A DNA stretch of 56,415 bases from Streptomyces sp. A1136 (GCF_004795055.1 NZ_SSBJ01000042.1:1-56415), one strand, 5' to 3'. Shown: positions 26,672 through 36,307, numbered from the stretch's first letter. Numbers and translations: made by a program. The notes: generated by a model not told the origin, from the letters alone.

Positions 26672-28627
26672 GTGAGCAACGAAAGCCTGGCCAATCTGCT
26701 CAAGGAGGAGCGGCGGTTCGCACCGCCCGCCGATCTGGCCACCGCCGCCAACGTGACAGGGGCTGCGTACGCACAGGCCGACGCGGACCGGCTGGGCTTC
26801 TGGGCCGAGCAGGCCCGGCGGCTGACCTGGGTCACCGAGCCGACCGAGACGCTCGATTGGAGCAACCCGCCCTTCGCGAAGTGGTTCGCGGACGGCAAGC
26901 TGAACGTCGCGTACAACTGCGTCGACCGGCACGTGGAGGCCGGTAACGGCGACCGCGTCGCCCTCCACTTCGAGGGAGAGCCCGGCGACAGCCGCGCCAT
27001 CACCTACGCCGAGCTCAAGGACGAGGTCTCCAAGGCCGCCAACGCCCTGACCGAGCTGGGCGTACAGGCCGGCGACCGGGTCGCCGTGTACCTGCCGATG
27101 ATCCCCGAGGCCGTCGTCGCGATGCTCGCCTGCGCCCGCGTCGGCGCCGCCCACTCGGTGGTCTTCGGCGGCTTCTCCGCCGACGCCGTCGCCTCCCGCA
27201 TCCAGGACGCCGACGCCAAACTGGTCATCACCGCCGACGGCGGCTACCGCCGCGGCAAGCCCAGCGCGCTCAAGCCCGCCATCGACGAGGCCGTCGCCAA
27301 GTGCCCGCAGGTCGAGCACGTCCTCGTCGTCCGCCGCACCGGCCAGGACACCGCCTTCACCGAGGGCCGCGACGTGTGGTGGCACGACATCGTCGGACGC
27401 CAGTCCGCGGAACACACCCCGCAGGCCTTCGACGCCGAGCACCCGCTGTTCATCCTGTACACCTCGGGGACCACGGGTAAGCCCAAGGGCATCCTGCACA
27501 CCTCCGGCGGCTACCTGACGCAGGCCGCGTACACCCACCACGCGGTGTTCGACCTCAAGCCGGAGACCGACGTCTACTGGTGCACGGCCGACATCGGCTG
27601 GGTGACCGGCCACTCCTACATCGTCTACGGCCCGCTCGCCAACGGTGCCACCCAGGTGATGTACGAGGGCACCCCGGACACGCCGCACCAGGGCCGGTTC
27701 TGGGAGGTCGTCCAGAAGTACGGCGTCACCATCCTCTACACCGCACCCACGGCGATCCGGACGTTCATGAAGTGGGGCGACGACATCCCCGCCAAGTTCG
27801 ACCTGTCGAGCCTGCGGGTCCTCGGCTCGGTCGGCGAGCCGATCAACCCCGAGGCCTGGATCTGGTACCGCAAGCACATCGGCGGCGACCGCTGCCCGAT
27901 CGTGGACACCTGGTGGCAGACGGAGACCGGCGCGATGATGATCTCCCCGCTGCCGGGCGTCACCGATACGAAGCCCGGCTCGGCGCAGCGCGCGCTGCCC
28001 GGCATCGGCGCCACGGTCGTCGACGACGAGGGCCGCGAGGTCCCCGACGGCGGGGGCGGCTACCTGGTGCTCACCGAGCCGTGGCCGTCGATGCTGCGCA
28101 CCATCTGGGGCGACGACCAGCGGTTCCTCGACACCTACTGGTCGCGCTTCGAGGGCAAGTACTTCGCGGGCGACGGCGCGAAGAAGGACGAGGACGGCGA
28201 CATCTGGCTGCTCGGCCGCGTCGATGACGTGATGCTGGTATCCGGTCACAACATCTCGACCACCGAGGTCGAGTCCGCGCTCGTCTCACACGCCTCGGTC
28301 GCCGAGGCCGCGGTGGTCGGCGCGAACGACGAGACCACCGGCCAGGCCATCGTCGCCTTCGTCATCCTGCGCGGCAGCGCGTCCGAGACGGAGACCCTGG
28401 TCGCGGAGCTGCGCGACCACGTGGGTGCCACGCTCGGCCCGATCGCCAAGCCGAAGCGCATCCTGCCGGTGCAGGAACTGCCGAAGACCCGCTCGGGCAA
28501 GATCATGCGCCGGTTGCTGCGCGACGTGGCCGAGAACCGGACGGTCGGTGACGTCACCACGCTCGCCGACTCCTCCGTCATGGACCTGATCCAGAGCAAG
28601 CTGCCCGCCGCGGGCAGCGAGGACTGA
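26672..28627 (+). CDS. acsA: acetyl-coenzyme A synthetase
   Basis: 651 residues, the usual length for AMP-forming acetyl-CoA synthetase, which activates acetate in the cytoplasm. Adenylation motif YTSGTTGKPKG is near residue 262, WWQTETGAMM carries the acetate-pocket Trp, and the C-terminal PKTRSGKIMRR contains K610, the lysine that is acetylated to switch the enzyme off. The GTG at 26672 follows AGGGAGATGTC. A strong hairpin closes the transcription unit. Regulation by a GntR-type protein is suggested by the upstream dre-like site. Confidence 0.97.
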   Translation: MSNESLANLLKEERRFAPPADLATAANVTGAAYAQADADRLGFWAEQARRLTWVTEPTETLDWSNPPFAKWFADGKLNVAYNCVDRHVEAGNGDRVALHFEGEPGDSRAITYAELKDEVSKAANALTELGVQAGDRVAVYLPMIPEAVVAMLACARVGAAHSVVFGGFSADAVASRIQDADAKLVITADGGYRRGKPSALKPAIDEAVAKCPQVEHVLVVRRTGQDTAFTEGRDVWWHDIVGRQSAEHTPQAFDAEHPLFILYTSGTTGKPKGILHTSGGYLTQAAYTHHAVFDLKPETDVYWCTADIGWVTGHSYIVYGPLANGATQVMYEGTPDTPHQGRFWEVVQKYGVTILYTAPTAIRTFMKWGDDIPAKFDLSSLRVLGSVGEPINPEAWIWYRKHIGGDRCPIVDTWWQTETGAMMISPLPGVTDTKPGSAQRALPGIGATVVDDEGREVPDGGGGYLVLTEPWPSMLRTIWGDDQRFLDTYWSRFEGKYFAGDGAKKDEDGDIWLLGRVDDVMLVSGHNISTTEVESALVSHASVAEAAVVGANDETTGQAIVAFVILRGSASETETLVAELRDHVGATLGPIAKPKRILPVQELPKTRSGKIMRRLLRDVAENRTVGDVTTLADSSVMDLIQSKLPAAGSED

Positions 28628-28656
28628 GCCCGGCGCAGCGGTCCGAACAGGGCCCG

Positions 28657-28691
28657 AGGGCCATCCGGTGCGACGCGCCGGATGGCCCTTT
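28657..28691 (+). terminator. acs terminator
   Basis: Perfect 11-base arms GGGCCATCCGG/CCGGATGGCCC (28658-28668, 28678-28688) with a nine-base loop, followed by TTT, 30 bases after the acs stop. Confidence 0.85.
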
Positions 28692-28835
28692 CGCGCATAA
28701 AGTGAAGATCGCCGGATACGCCCTTGCGCACCACCTGTAAGGTATTGACCACGTAAAAAATCCTCAGGGTGCGCCGGGAAGTCTGGTCGGCAACGAGCTT
28801 CGCCATGCCGTCCAACCGCCCCGGAGGTGCCTCAC

Positions 28836-30272
28836 GTGGCCGCGCCCAGCCCCACCGACCACAAGAGCCGCAAAGTGCTCGGCCGCCTCTCGCTGCCCGA
28901 GCGGCGCTACGTCGCCGACGCCCTGCGGACAGAAACCGTCGGCGGTGTGCTCCTCCTCGTGGCCGCGATCGCCGCGCTCGTGTGGGCCAACGTCCCACCT
29001 CTCGCGAGCAGCTACGACACCGTACGGTCCTTCCACATCGGCCCCGCCTCGCTCGGCCTGGACCTCTCCCTCCAGCACTGGGCGGCGGACGGCCTGCTCG
29101 CCGTCTTCTTCTTCGTCGCCGGCATCGAGCTCAAACGCGAACTGGTCGCGGGCGACCTGCGCGATCCCAAGGCGGCCGCCCTCCCGGTGATCGCCGCCGT
29201 CTGCGGCATGGCCATGCCCGCGCTGGTCTACGTAGCGGTCAATCTGCTCGGGAACGGCTCGACGGACGGCTGGGCGGTCCCGACCGCCACGGACATCGCC
29301 TTCGCGCTCGCGGTCCTCGCCGTGATCGGCACCTCCCTGCCGTCTGCCCTGCGCGCGTTCCTGCTGACCCTCGCGGTCGTGGACGACCTCTTCGCCATCC
29401 TGATCATCGCGGTCTTCTTCACCAGCGACATCGACTTCGCGGCGCTCGGCGGCGCCGTCGCCGGCCTGGTGCTCTTCTGTATCCTGCTGCGCGCCGGCGT
29501 CCACGGCTGGTACGTCTACGTCCCGCTAGCCCTGGTGATCTGGGGCCTGATGTACAACAGCGGGGTCCACGCCACGATCGCCGGCGTCGCGATGGGCCTG
29601 ATGCTGCGCTGCACCCGCCGGGAAGGCGAGGACACCTCTCCGGGCGAGCACGTGGAACACCTCGTACGCCCCCTCTCCGCGGCCCTGGCCGTCCCCCTCT
29701 TCGCCCTCCTCTCCGCCGGCGTGTCGCTCTCCGACAAGGCCCTCGCCCAGGTCTTCACCCGGCCGGAGACCCTCGGCGTGGTACTCGGCCTGGTCGTCGG
29801 CAAGGCGACCGGCATCTTCGGCGGCACCTGGCTGGCCGCCCGCTTCACCAAGGCCGAACTGAACGAGGACCTCGCCTGGCCGGACGTCCTCGCGGTCGCC
29901 TCGCTGGCCGGCATCGGCTTCACGGTGTCCCTGCTCATCGGGGAACTCGCCTTCGCGGGCGACGAGACCCTCACCGACGAGGTCAAGGCCGCCGTCCTGA
30001 TCGGCTCGCTCATCGCCGCGGTCGTCGCCGGCGTGCTGCTCAAGCTCCGCGACCGCAAGTACAAGGCGCTGACGGAGGCCGAGGACCGCGACGAGGACCG
30101 CGACGGCATCCCGGACGTGTACGAGCTGGACAACCCCGAGTACCACCTGCGCATGGCGCGCATCCACGAGGAGAAGGCGGCGGAACACCGCCGTCTCGCG
30201 GCGGCGGCCGCGACGCTCGCGACCGGCGAAGCGGCGGCCGGGTCCAGCGCAGAGCGCGACCGTCCGGCATGA
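28836..30272 (+). CDS. nhaA: Na+/H+ antiporter NhaA
   Basis: 478 residues with about 12 membrane helices. The ion-binding Asp pair is D183-D184 in TLAVVDDLFAI, and TATDIAFALAVLAVIG matches the NhaA helix IV signature. Known members exchange Na+ for protons for pH and salt control. The C-terminal tail is long and hydrophilic. It holds DRDEDRDGIPDVYELDNPEY, a DxDxDGxxD acidic loop like those that bind calcium, followed by an Ala/Glu helix. The GTG at 28836 has GGAGG eight bases upstream. Confidence 0.94.
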   Translation: MAAPSPTDHKSRKVLGRLSLPERRYVADALRTETVGGVLLLVAAIAALVWANVPPLASSYDTVRSFHIGPASLGLDLSLQHWAADGLLAVFFFVAGIELKRELVAGDLRDPKAAALPVIAAVCGMAMPALVYVAVNLLGNGSTDGWAVPTATDIAFALAVLAVIGTSLPSALRAFLLTLAVVDDLFAILIIAVFFTSDIDFAALGGAVAGLVLFCILLRAGVHGWYVYVPLALVIWGLMYNSGVHATIAGVAMGLMLRCTRREGEDTSPGEHVEHLVRPLSAALAVPLFALLSAGVSLSDKALAQVFTRPETLGVVLGLVVGKATGIFGGTWLAARFTKAELNEDLAWPDVLAVASLAGIGFTVSLLIGELAFAGDETLTDEVKAAVLIGSLIAAVVAGVLLKLRDRKYKALTEAEDRDEDRDGIPDVYELDNPEYHLRMARIHEEKAAEHRRLAAAAATLATGEAAAGSSAERDRPA

Positions 30273-30324
30273 TCTGAACTGACGGAGGACAGCCGTCGAC
30301 GACGGACGACATGAGGAGAGAGCG

Positions 30325-30783
30325 ATGAGCGCGTTGGACCAAGGGGAACAAGGAGCCGAGCGCACGCTCGGCCAGTTGGTCGCCTCGGCGACCGCGGAAA
30401 TGTCCGCCCTGGTGCACGACGAGATCGCCCTCGCCAAGGCGGAGCTGCGCCAGGACGCGAAGCGGGCGGGGGTCGGCGGCGCCGCGATCTCGGTCGCAGG
30501 GGTGTTCGCGCTGTTCTCCCTGCCTGTGTTGAGCTTCGCCGCGGCGTACGGGATCCACAACCTCGGGCTGGGGCTGGCCTGGTCCTTCCTCATCGTCGGA
30601 GCCGCGTTCCTGCTGCTCGCCGGCGTGCTCGCGCTGCTGGCCGTGTCGAAGTTCAAGAAGGTCAAGCCGCCGGAGAGGAGCATCGCCTCGGTGAAGCAGA
30701 CGGCGGCCGTCGTCGGGACCGTCAAGCCGCATCCCCGCGCGGTCAGTGACAACGCCGTGGGTGTGGCACGCTCGTCCTCATGA
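30325..30783 (+). CDS. phage holin family / holin-X membrane protein
   Basis: 152 residues. An amphipathic N-terminal helix (TLGQLVASATAEMSALVHDEIALAKAEL) precedes two membrane segments (AAISVAGVFALFSLPVLSFAAAYG and LAWSFLIVGAAFLLLAGVLALLAV), the pattern of the actinobacterial holin-X/DUF1469 family, whose role is unknown. The ATG has GGAGAG in front. Its stop overlaps the hydrolase start (ATGA), so the two are co-translated. Confidence 0.85.
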   Translation: MSALDQGEQGAERTLGQLVASATAEMSALVHDEIALAKAELRQDAKRAGVGGAAISVAGVFALFSLPVLSFAAAYGIHNLGLGLAWSFLIVGAAFLLLAGVLALLAVSKFKKVKPPERSIASVKQTAAVVGTVKPHPRAVSDNAVGVARSSS

Positions 30784-31739
30784 CAGCGCCCTCGCCGGCT
30801 TCCGGCACCCCGCCCACCGCCGCCTCGGCGGTACGGCTCGACATCCCCGGCGGGCAAGAGGTGACGCACCGGGACGTCGCCGCCAACGGGGCGCGCTTCC
30901 ACGTCGCCGAACTCGGTGACGGGCCGTTGGTGCTCCTGCTGCACGGCTTCCCGCAGTTCTGGTGGACCTGGCGGCACCAACTGACCGCCCTCGCCGACGC
31001 CGGTTACCGCGCCGTCGCGATGGACCTGCGCGGGGTGGGCGGCAGCGACCGCACGCCCCGCGGCTACGACCCGGCGAACCTGGCGCTGGACATCACCGGC
31101 GTCATCCGGTCCCTCGGCGAGCCGGACGCCGCGCTGGTCGGGCACGACCTGGGTGGCTACCTCGCCTGGACCGCGGCGGTGATGCGGCCGAAGCTGGTCC
31201 GCCGACTGGCGGTCTCCTCGATGCCGCACCCGCGCCGTTGGCGCGCGGCGATGATGGCGGACTTCGGGCAGACCCGGGCGAGTTCGCACATTTGGGGCTT
31301 CCAACGGCCGTTCGTCCCCGAACGGCAGCTCGTCGCCGACGACGGGGCGCTCGTGGGCCGGTTGATCCGGGACTGGTCCGGTCCCGTGCCGCCCGAGGAC
31401 GCCGATGTCGACGTGTACCGGCGCGCGATGTGCATTCCGTCCACCGCGCACTGCTCGATCGAGCCGTACCGCTGGATGATGCGCTCGATGGCCCGGCCCG
31501 ACGGGCTCCAGTTCAACCGGCGCATGAAGCGACCGGTGCGGGTGCCGACGCTGCACCTGCACGGCTCGCTCGATCCGGTGATGCGCATACGGAGTGCGGC
31601 GGGCAGCGGACAGTACGTCGAAGCCCCGTACCGGTGGCGGCTGTTCGACGGTCTGGGACATTTCCCGCACGAGGAGGACCCCGCGGCCTTCTCGGCGGAA
31701 CTGGTGAACTGGCTCAAGGACCCCGAACCGGACCGCTGA
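30780..31739 (+). CDS. alpha/beta hydrolase, epoxide hydrolase-like
   Basis: 319 residues. HGFPQFWWTWRHQL supplies the HGxP oxyanion loop, LVGHDLGGYLAW the nucleophile elbow with Asp (the epoxide hydrolase/haloalkane dehalogenase type, not Ser), and the catalytic His is in LGHFPHEEDP. Substrate unknown. Translationally coupled to the holin-X gene by a four-base overlap. Confidence 0.88.
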   Translation: MTAPSPASGTPPTAASAVRLDIPGGQEVTHRDVAANGARFHVAELGDGPLVLLLHGFPQFWWTWRHQLTALADAGYRAVAMDLRGVGGSDRTPRGYDPANLALDITGVIRSLGEPDAALVGHDLGGYLAWTAAVMRPKLVRRLAVSSMPHPRRWRAAMMADFGQTRASSHIWGFQRPFVPERQLVADDGALVGRLIRDWSGPVPPEDADVDVYRRAMCIPSTAHCSIEPYRWMMRSMARPDGLQFNRRMKRPVRVPTLHLHGSLDPVMRIRSAAGSGQYVEAPYRWRLFDGLGHFPHEEDPAAFSAELVNWLKDPEPDR

Positions 31740-32196
31740 GCGGCCGCGCGACCGGGCGCCGGCGGACACGCGACCGGAAGTGGGCCGGACGGGCGACCGG
31801 CGTCCGTCCGTGCGTCCGCGCGTCCGCGCGTCCCGCCGGAAGCGGGCTGCCGGAGTACGGAGCCGGGCCGACGGTCCGTCCACGCTTCATACGGTTGTGT
31901 GATGGTCGTTCAATTGCCTGCCGCATAGGCCAATTGGCCGCCACGGACGCGATTACCGACCTTTGGCCCCGGGCAAAGCTCGGAGTATGGGCTGGACGCA
32001 CGACTACCGTGACACCGCACACGAACGCCGCTCGGCCGCCGCGCCGGGCACCCACGAGGGGGAAGGCCGCGACGGCCACGACCCTCGACTCGGGATTCCG
32101 CGCATCCTGCGCCGCCGGGCCCGCTGGGTATCGGCCCGGCTGCGCCATCCGCGGATGTAGGGCCCCCGGGCCCGCGCGCTGCCCTTCGCACAGGCC
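31740..32196. other. mostly gene-free interval
   Basis: 457 bases between convergent genes. Direct CGTCCG/CGCGTCC repeats lie at 31800-31835, and the perfect palindrome GGCCAATTGGCC at 31928-31939 sits in an AT-richer patch. A possible small gene is listed separately. Confidence 0.5.
31987..32160 (+). CDS. possible small basic protein
   Basis: 57 codons from ATG (MGWTHDYRDTAHERRSAAAP to RWVSARLRHPRM). Third codon positions are about 80% G or C, as expected for coding DNA here, and the C-terminus is Arg-rich. There is no good ribosome binding site and no family I recognise, so it may be spurious. Confidence 0.3.
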   Translation: MGWTHDYRDTAHERRSAAAPGTHEGEGRDGHDPRLGIPRILRRRARWVSARLRHPRM

Positions 32197-33399
32197 CTAG
32201 AGGGCGCAACCCTGGCTGTCGACGCGCCGGTCGGCGGTCTTCCCGCTCCGGATGTCGTCGCGGATCTCGTCCGCCGTCAGGGCGTAACCGGTGTTGGGGT
32301 CGTCCAGCGACTTGGCGAAGACGACCCCGTACACCTTGCCCTCGGGCGTCAGCAGCGGGCCGCCGGAGTTGCCCTGGCGGACCGTCGCGAACAGGGAGTA
32401 CACGTCCCGTCGGACCGTGCCGCGGTGGTAGATGTCCGGGCCGTTGGCGTTGATCCGGCCGCGGACGCGCGCCGAGCGGATGTCGTACGCGCCGTTCTCC
32501 GGGAAGCCGGCGACGATCGCGTCGCTGCCGCTCGCCGCGTCCTTCTCGGTGAACTCCAGCGCGGGCGCCTTCAGCCTCGGCACGTCCAGGACGGCGATGT
32601 CACGCTCCCAGTCGTAGAGCACCACCTTGCCGTCGTACAGCTTGCCCTCGCCGCCCACCTGCACGGTCGGTTCGGCGACCCCGCCGACGACGTGCGCGTT
32701 GGTCATCACCTTGCCGGGCGCGAACACGAAGCCCGTGCCCTCCAGCACCTTGCTGCAACTGGGCGCGGTGCCCACGACCTTCACGATCGAGCGCTTGGCC
32801 GAGTCGGCGACGCCGCTGCGGGCGAGCGCCGGATCGGGCGCCTTCACCTCGGTGATCGGCTCGTTGGAGAAGGGGCTGAACACCTGCGGGAAGCCGTTGC
32901 GCGCCAAGGTCGAACTGAAATCCGAGAACCAGGTGTTCGCCTGCGCCGGCATCACCCGGGACACGCCGAGGAGCACCTTGGAGTTGCGGACCTCCTTGCC
33001 CAGGGTGGGCAGCGAGGTCCCGGCGAGCGCGGAACCGATCAGCCACGCCACCAGCAGCATCGCGACGACGTTCACCAGTGCCCCGCCCGTCGCGTCGATC
33101 GCGCGCGCCGGGGACCAGGTGATGTGCCGTCTGAGTCGGCTGCCCAGATGGGTGGTGAGGGCCTGGCCGATCGAGGCACAGATGATGATCACGACGACGG
33201 CGATGACCACGACGGTGGTGGACACCTGAGTGCCGTTGTCGGTGACCCGGTCCCAGATCAGCGGAAGCAGGGACACGGCGATGAGACCACCGCCCAAGAA
33301 GCCGATCACCGACAGGATGCCGACGACGAAGCCCTGGCGGTAGCCGACGATCGCGAACCACACGGCCGCGAGCAGCAACAGGATGTCCAGCACGTTCAC
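32197..33399 (-). CDS. membrane-anchored serine protease of the MarP type (CvpA domain plus trypsin-like domain)
   Basis: 400 residues. Four N-terminal helices form a CvpA-like domain (VNVLDILLLLAAVWFAIVGY on). An extracytoplasmic S1C protease follows with triad H236 (MTNAHVVGG), D267 (ERDIAVLDV) and S345 (VRQGNSGGPLL). Mycobacterial MarP, of the same architecture, is needed for acid and oxidative stress resistance; that role here is inference. The start chosen is the GTG at 33399, whose product begins NVLDILLLL as in relatives. The gene lies 14 bases after the Nudix gene on the same strand. Confidence 0.9.
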   Translation of the reverse strand: MNVLDILLLLAAVWFAIVGYRQGFVVGILSVIGFLGGGLIAVSLLPLIWDRVTDNGTQVSTTVVVIAVVVIIICASIGQALTTHLGSRLRRHITWSPARAIDATGGALVNVVAMLLVAWLIGSALAGTSLPTLGKEVRNSKVLLGVSRVMPAQANTWFSDFSSTLARNGFPQVFSPFSNEPITEVKAPDPALARSGVADSAKRSIVKVVGTAPSCSKVLEGTGFVFAPGKVMTNAHVVGGVAEPTVQVGGEGKLYDGKVVLYDWERDIAVLDVPRLKAPALEFTEKDAASGSDAIVAGFPENGAYDIRSARVRGRINANGPDIYHRGTVRRDVYSLFATVRQGNSGGPLLTPEGKVYGVVFAKSLDDPNTGYALTADEIRDDIRSGKTADRRVDSQGCAL

Positions 33400-33412
33400 G
33401 TGGGCCACCGTC

Positions 33413-34171
33413 TCATGCGCGCCAGTCGATCGTGACCTCACGTGATCGGTCCCACTCGCGCTCCCACCCCGCGAAGTGCAGCAACCGGTCGATCACCCCC
33501 GCTGTGAAACCCCAGACCAGAGCCGATTCGACGGTGAAAGCGGGCCCCAGGAGCCCGCTCGGATGTACGGCTGTCACGCGGTGCGCCGGATCCGCGAGGT
33601 CCGCGATGGGCACCGTGAACACCCGGGCCGTCTCCGCCGGGTCCACGGCGCCCACCGGGGTCGGCACCCTCCACCAGCCGAGCACCGGGGTCACGACGAA
33701 CTCGCTGACCGGGATGTACAGACGGGGCAGCGCCCCGAAGAGCTGGACCCCGGCGGGATCGAGCCCCGTCTCCTCCTCGGCCTCCCGCAGGGCCGCGCGC
33801 AGCGGGCCCGTGGTCTGCGGGTCACCGTCCTCGGGGTCGAGGGCGCCGCCCGGGAAGGACGGCTGGCCGGCGTGCGAGCGCAGGCTCCCCGCGCGTTCCT
33901 GGAGCAGCAGCTCCGGGCCGCGGGGGCCCTCGCCGAAGAGGATGAGCACCGCGGACTGGCGGCCCCGCCCGTCCTCGGGGGGCAGGAACCGGCTCAGCTG
34001 GTGGGGCCGCACGGTGCGCACGGCCTCGACCACCGGATCCAACCAGCCCGGAAGACCCCGGGTGCTCAGGGTCACGCCGCCGCGGGGGCCGACGTACGAC
34101 TGACCGTCCTCGACTCCCGCCGCGCCCACCGGCCCGCCCGTCACACTCTCGTCCCTCGTACCCCGCGTCAT
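33413..34171 (-). CDS. Nudix hydrolase, CoA pyrophosphatase type
   Basis: 252 residues. The Nudix box is GGALDPEDGDPQTTGPLRAA followed by LREAEEETGLDP, that is GX5EX7REUXEEXGU with a small insertion. The NuCoA-type context HAGQPSFPGGALD supports a CoA or acyl-CoA diphosphatase. The ATG at 34171 has AGGGG six bases upstream. Next to nth and the MarP-type gene, all reading leftward. Confidence 0.85.
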   Translation of the reverse strand: MTRGTRDESVTGGPVGAAGVEDGQSYVGPRGGVTLSTRGLPGWLDPVVEAVRTVRPHQLSRFLPPEDGRGRQSAVLILFGEGPRGPELLLQERAGSLRSHAGQPSFPGGALDPEDGDPQTTGPLRAALREAEEETGLDPAGVQLFGALPRLYIPVSEFVVTPVLGWWRVPTPVGAVDPAETARVFTVPIADLADPAHRVTAVHPSGLLGPAFTVESALVWGFTAGVIDRLLHFAGWEREWDRSREVTIDWRA

Positions 34172-34290
34172 AGGCACCCCTGCTCCCTGGCTCCTGATCC
34201 GTGTCCACCCCGGCGACGGTGTCACCCGCTCAACGCGGCCCGCCGCCGGTTTCGTTCCTCCGCGAGACGCCCTGCGACGCCGCGGGCCGC

Positions 34291-35451
34291 TCAGGGCGTC
34301 CGGGCGCCCAGCGGCGGTGCGGGCAGGCCCGGGTAGTCCGCCGGCGGGCTCAGTCGCTGGCCCGGCTGTCCGCCCTTCTCGTACTTGAGCAGCTTGCGCG
34401 CCTTGTCCGGATCGGTCTCGCCCTCCCCGTACGACGGGCAGAGGGGGGCGATCGGGCAGGCGCCGCAGGCGGGCTTGCGGGCGTGGCAGATCCGGCGGCC
34501 GTGGAAGACGACGCGGTGCGAGAGCATCGTCCACTCGCTCTTGGGGAAGATCGCGCAGATCTCCTCCTCGACCCTTTCCGGGTCCTCCTGCTCGGTCCAC
34601 TTGAAGCGCCGCACCAGCCGGCCGAAGTGGGTGTCGACGGTGATGCCCGGGACGCCGAAGGCGTTGCCGAGCACCACGTTGGCCGTCTTGCGGCCCACGC
34701 CGGGCAGGGTCACCAGGTCTTCGATCCGGCCCGGTACCTCGCCGCCGAAGTTCTCGCACAGGGCCTGCGAAAGGCCGAGGAGCGACCGCGACTTCGCCCG
34801 GAAGAACCCGGTCGGCCGGATCAGCTCTTCCAGATCCTCCGGGGCGGCGGCGGCCATGGCCTCGGGGGTCGGGTAGGCGGCGAAGAGGGCCGGGGTCGTC
34901 TGGTTCACGCGCAGGTCGGTGGTCTGCGCGGAGAGGACGGTGGCGACCAGGAGCTCGAACGGGTTGCGGAAGTCCAGCTCCGGGTGGGCGTACGGGTACA
35001 CCTCCGCCAGTTCCCGGTTGATCCGGCGGGCCCTGCGGATCATCGCGAGGCGGGATTCCGGCTTCGGGGTCCTGGCGGGCTTCGCGGGGGCGGCGGCCTT
35101 GGACGGCTTGGCGGTCTCGGCCGGCTTGGCGCTCTTGGCCGACTTGGCGGCCTCGGCCGTCTCGGACGGCTGCGACGGCGTGGCCTCGGCGGGCGCGGCG
35201 TCGGCCGGCGCGGCGTCGGCCGGCGCGGTCTTGGAGTGGGCGGTCTTGGAGTGGGCGGTCTTGGCGGGCATGGTCTTCCGCTGCCCGGCGGCCCGCCCGG
35301 GAGCTTGTTTCTTGGTCGAACCTTTGCCCTCCGTGCTCGGAGGAACCTCCGAGGGCGGCGCCCCGGGGCCTTGTTCGCCCACGGCTGAATTCCGGGCGGC
35401 CGTCACTCCCGCGGACCCCATGGCCTGTGCTCTCACCGGCTTATTGGACAC
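34291..35451 (-). CDS. nth: endonuclease III with long basic N-terminal tail
   Basis: DNA glycosylase/AP lyase for oxidised pyrimidines (386 residues; the catalytic core is about 215). The helix-hairpin-helix and catalytic Lys are in LPGVGRKTANVVLGNAFG, the catalytic Asp in ITVDTHFGR, and the iron-sulfur cluster is C-x6-C-x2-C-x5-C in CHARKPACGACPIAPLC. The first ~130 residues are Ala/Lys/Pro-rich with short repeats (KTAHSKTAHSKTAPADAAPA), probably a flexible DNA-binding tail. The GTG at 35451 is supported by TAGGCT six bases before it; without that box a shorter start would be equally possible. Confidence 0.92.
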   Translation of the reverse strand: MSNKPVRAQAMGSAGVTAARNSAVGEQGPGAPPSEVPPSTEGKGSTKKQAPGRAAGQRKTMPAKTAHSKTAHSKTAPADAAPADAAPAEATPSQPSETAEAAKSAKSAKPAETAKPSKAAAPAKPARTPKPESRLAMIRRARRINRELAEVYPYAHPELDFRNPFELLVATVLSAQTTDLRVNQTTPALFAAYPTPEAMAAAAPEDLEELIRPTGFFRAKSRSLLGLSQALCENFGGEVPGRIEDLVTLPGVGRKTANVVLGNAFGVPGITVDTHFGRLVRRFKWTEQEDPERVEEEICAIFPKSEWTMLSHRVVFHGRRICHARKPACGACPIAPLCPSYGEGETDPDKARKLLKYEKGGQPGQRLSPPADYPGLPAPPLGARTP

Positions 35452-35632
35452 CCGGCCAGCCTAAGGCCGGCCGCTGACACCCCGCCCGGACCTTTGGTAA
35501 CACCACCCCGATGGGGCCCTCGCCACACAGCACACCCGTACGTCCGGCATCCTTGTGATTGATCGCACTGTTTCAGCCGTCCGGCAAAATGGGGAGCGGT
35601 CCCCTGAGCCGGTCGACATAGGAGAGAGACTC

Positions 35633-36307
35633 GTGGACGACGTTCTGCGGCGCGCCCCGCTCTTCGCGGCGCTCGATGACGAGCAGGCCGCGGAGCTCCG
35701 CGCCTCCATGGGCGAGGTGACCCTCGCACGCGGTGACGCCCTGTTCCACGAGGGCGACCCCGGTGACCGGCTGTATGTGGTCACCGAGGGCAAGGTGAAG
35801 CTGCACCGCACCTCCCCCGACGGCCGCGAGAACATGCTGGCCGTCCTCGGTCCCGGCGAGCTGATCGGCGAGCTGTCGCTGTTCGACCCGGGCCCGCGCA
35901 CCGCCACCGCGACCGCCCTGACCGAGGTCAAGCTCCTGGGTCTGGGTCACGGCGACCTCCAGCCCTGGCTCAACGCCCGGCCGGAGGTCGCGACCGCGCT
36001 GCTGCGCGCCGTGGCGCGCCGCCTGCGCAAGACCAACGACCAGATGTCCGACCTGGTCTTCTCCGACGTCCCGGGCCGCGTGGCCCGCGCCCTCCTGGAC
36101 CTGTCGCGCCGCTTCGGCGTGCAGTCGGAGGAGGGCATCCACGTCGTGCACGACCTCACCCAGGAGGAGCTGGCGCAGCTCGTCGGCGCCTCCCGCGAGA
36201 CCGTGAACAAGGCGCTGGCCGACTTCGCCGGCCGCGGCTGGCTGCGGCTCGAAGCGCGCGCGGTGATCCTGCTGGACGTCGAGCGACTGGCGAAGCGCTC
36301 GCGCTGA
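35633..36307 (+). CDS. crp: cAMP receptor protein family regulator Crp
   Basis: 224 residues, the length of Streptomyces Crp. The cyclic-nucleotide domain holds EGDPGDRLYVVTEGKVKLHR and GELIGELSLFDPGPRTATATA. The HTH reads LTQEELAQLVGASRETVNKAL. In Streptomyces it regulates germination, growth and antibiotic production. The GTG at 35633 follows AGGAGAGAGACTC. A hairpin follows the stop. It is divergent from nth. Confidence 0.95.
   Translation: MDDVLRRAPLFAALDDEQAAELRASMGEVTLARGDALFHEGDPGDRLYVVTEGKVKLHRTSPDGRENMLAVLGPGELIGELSLFDPGPRTATATALTEVKLLGLGHGDLQPWLNARPEVATALLRAVARRLRKTNDQMSDLVFSDVPGRVARALLDLSRRFGVQSEEGIHVVHDLTQEELAQLVGASRETVNKALADFAGRGWLRLEARAVILLDVERLAKRSR

Noticed and set aside
28745..28750. 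TTGACC as the -35 box of nhaA
   Set aside because: No acceptable -10 box 16-18 bases downstream.
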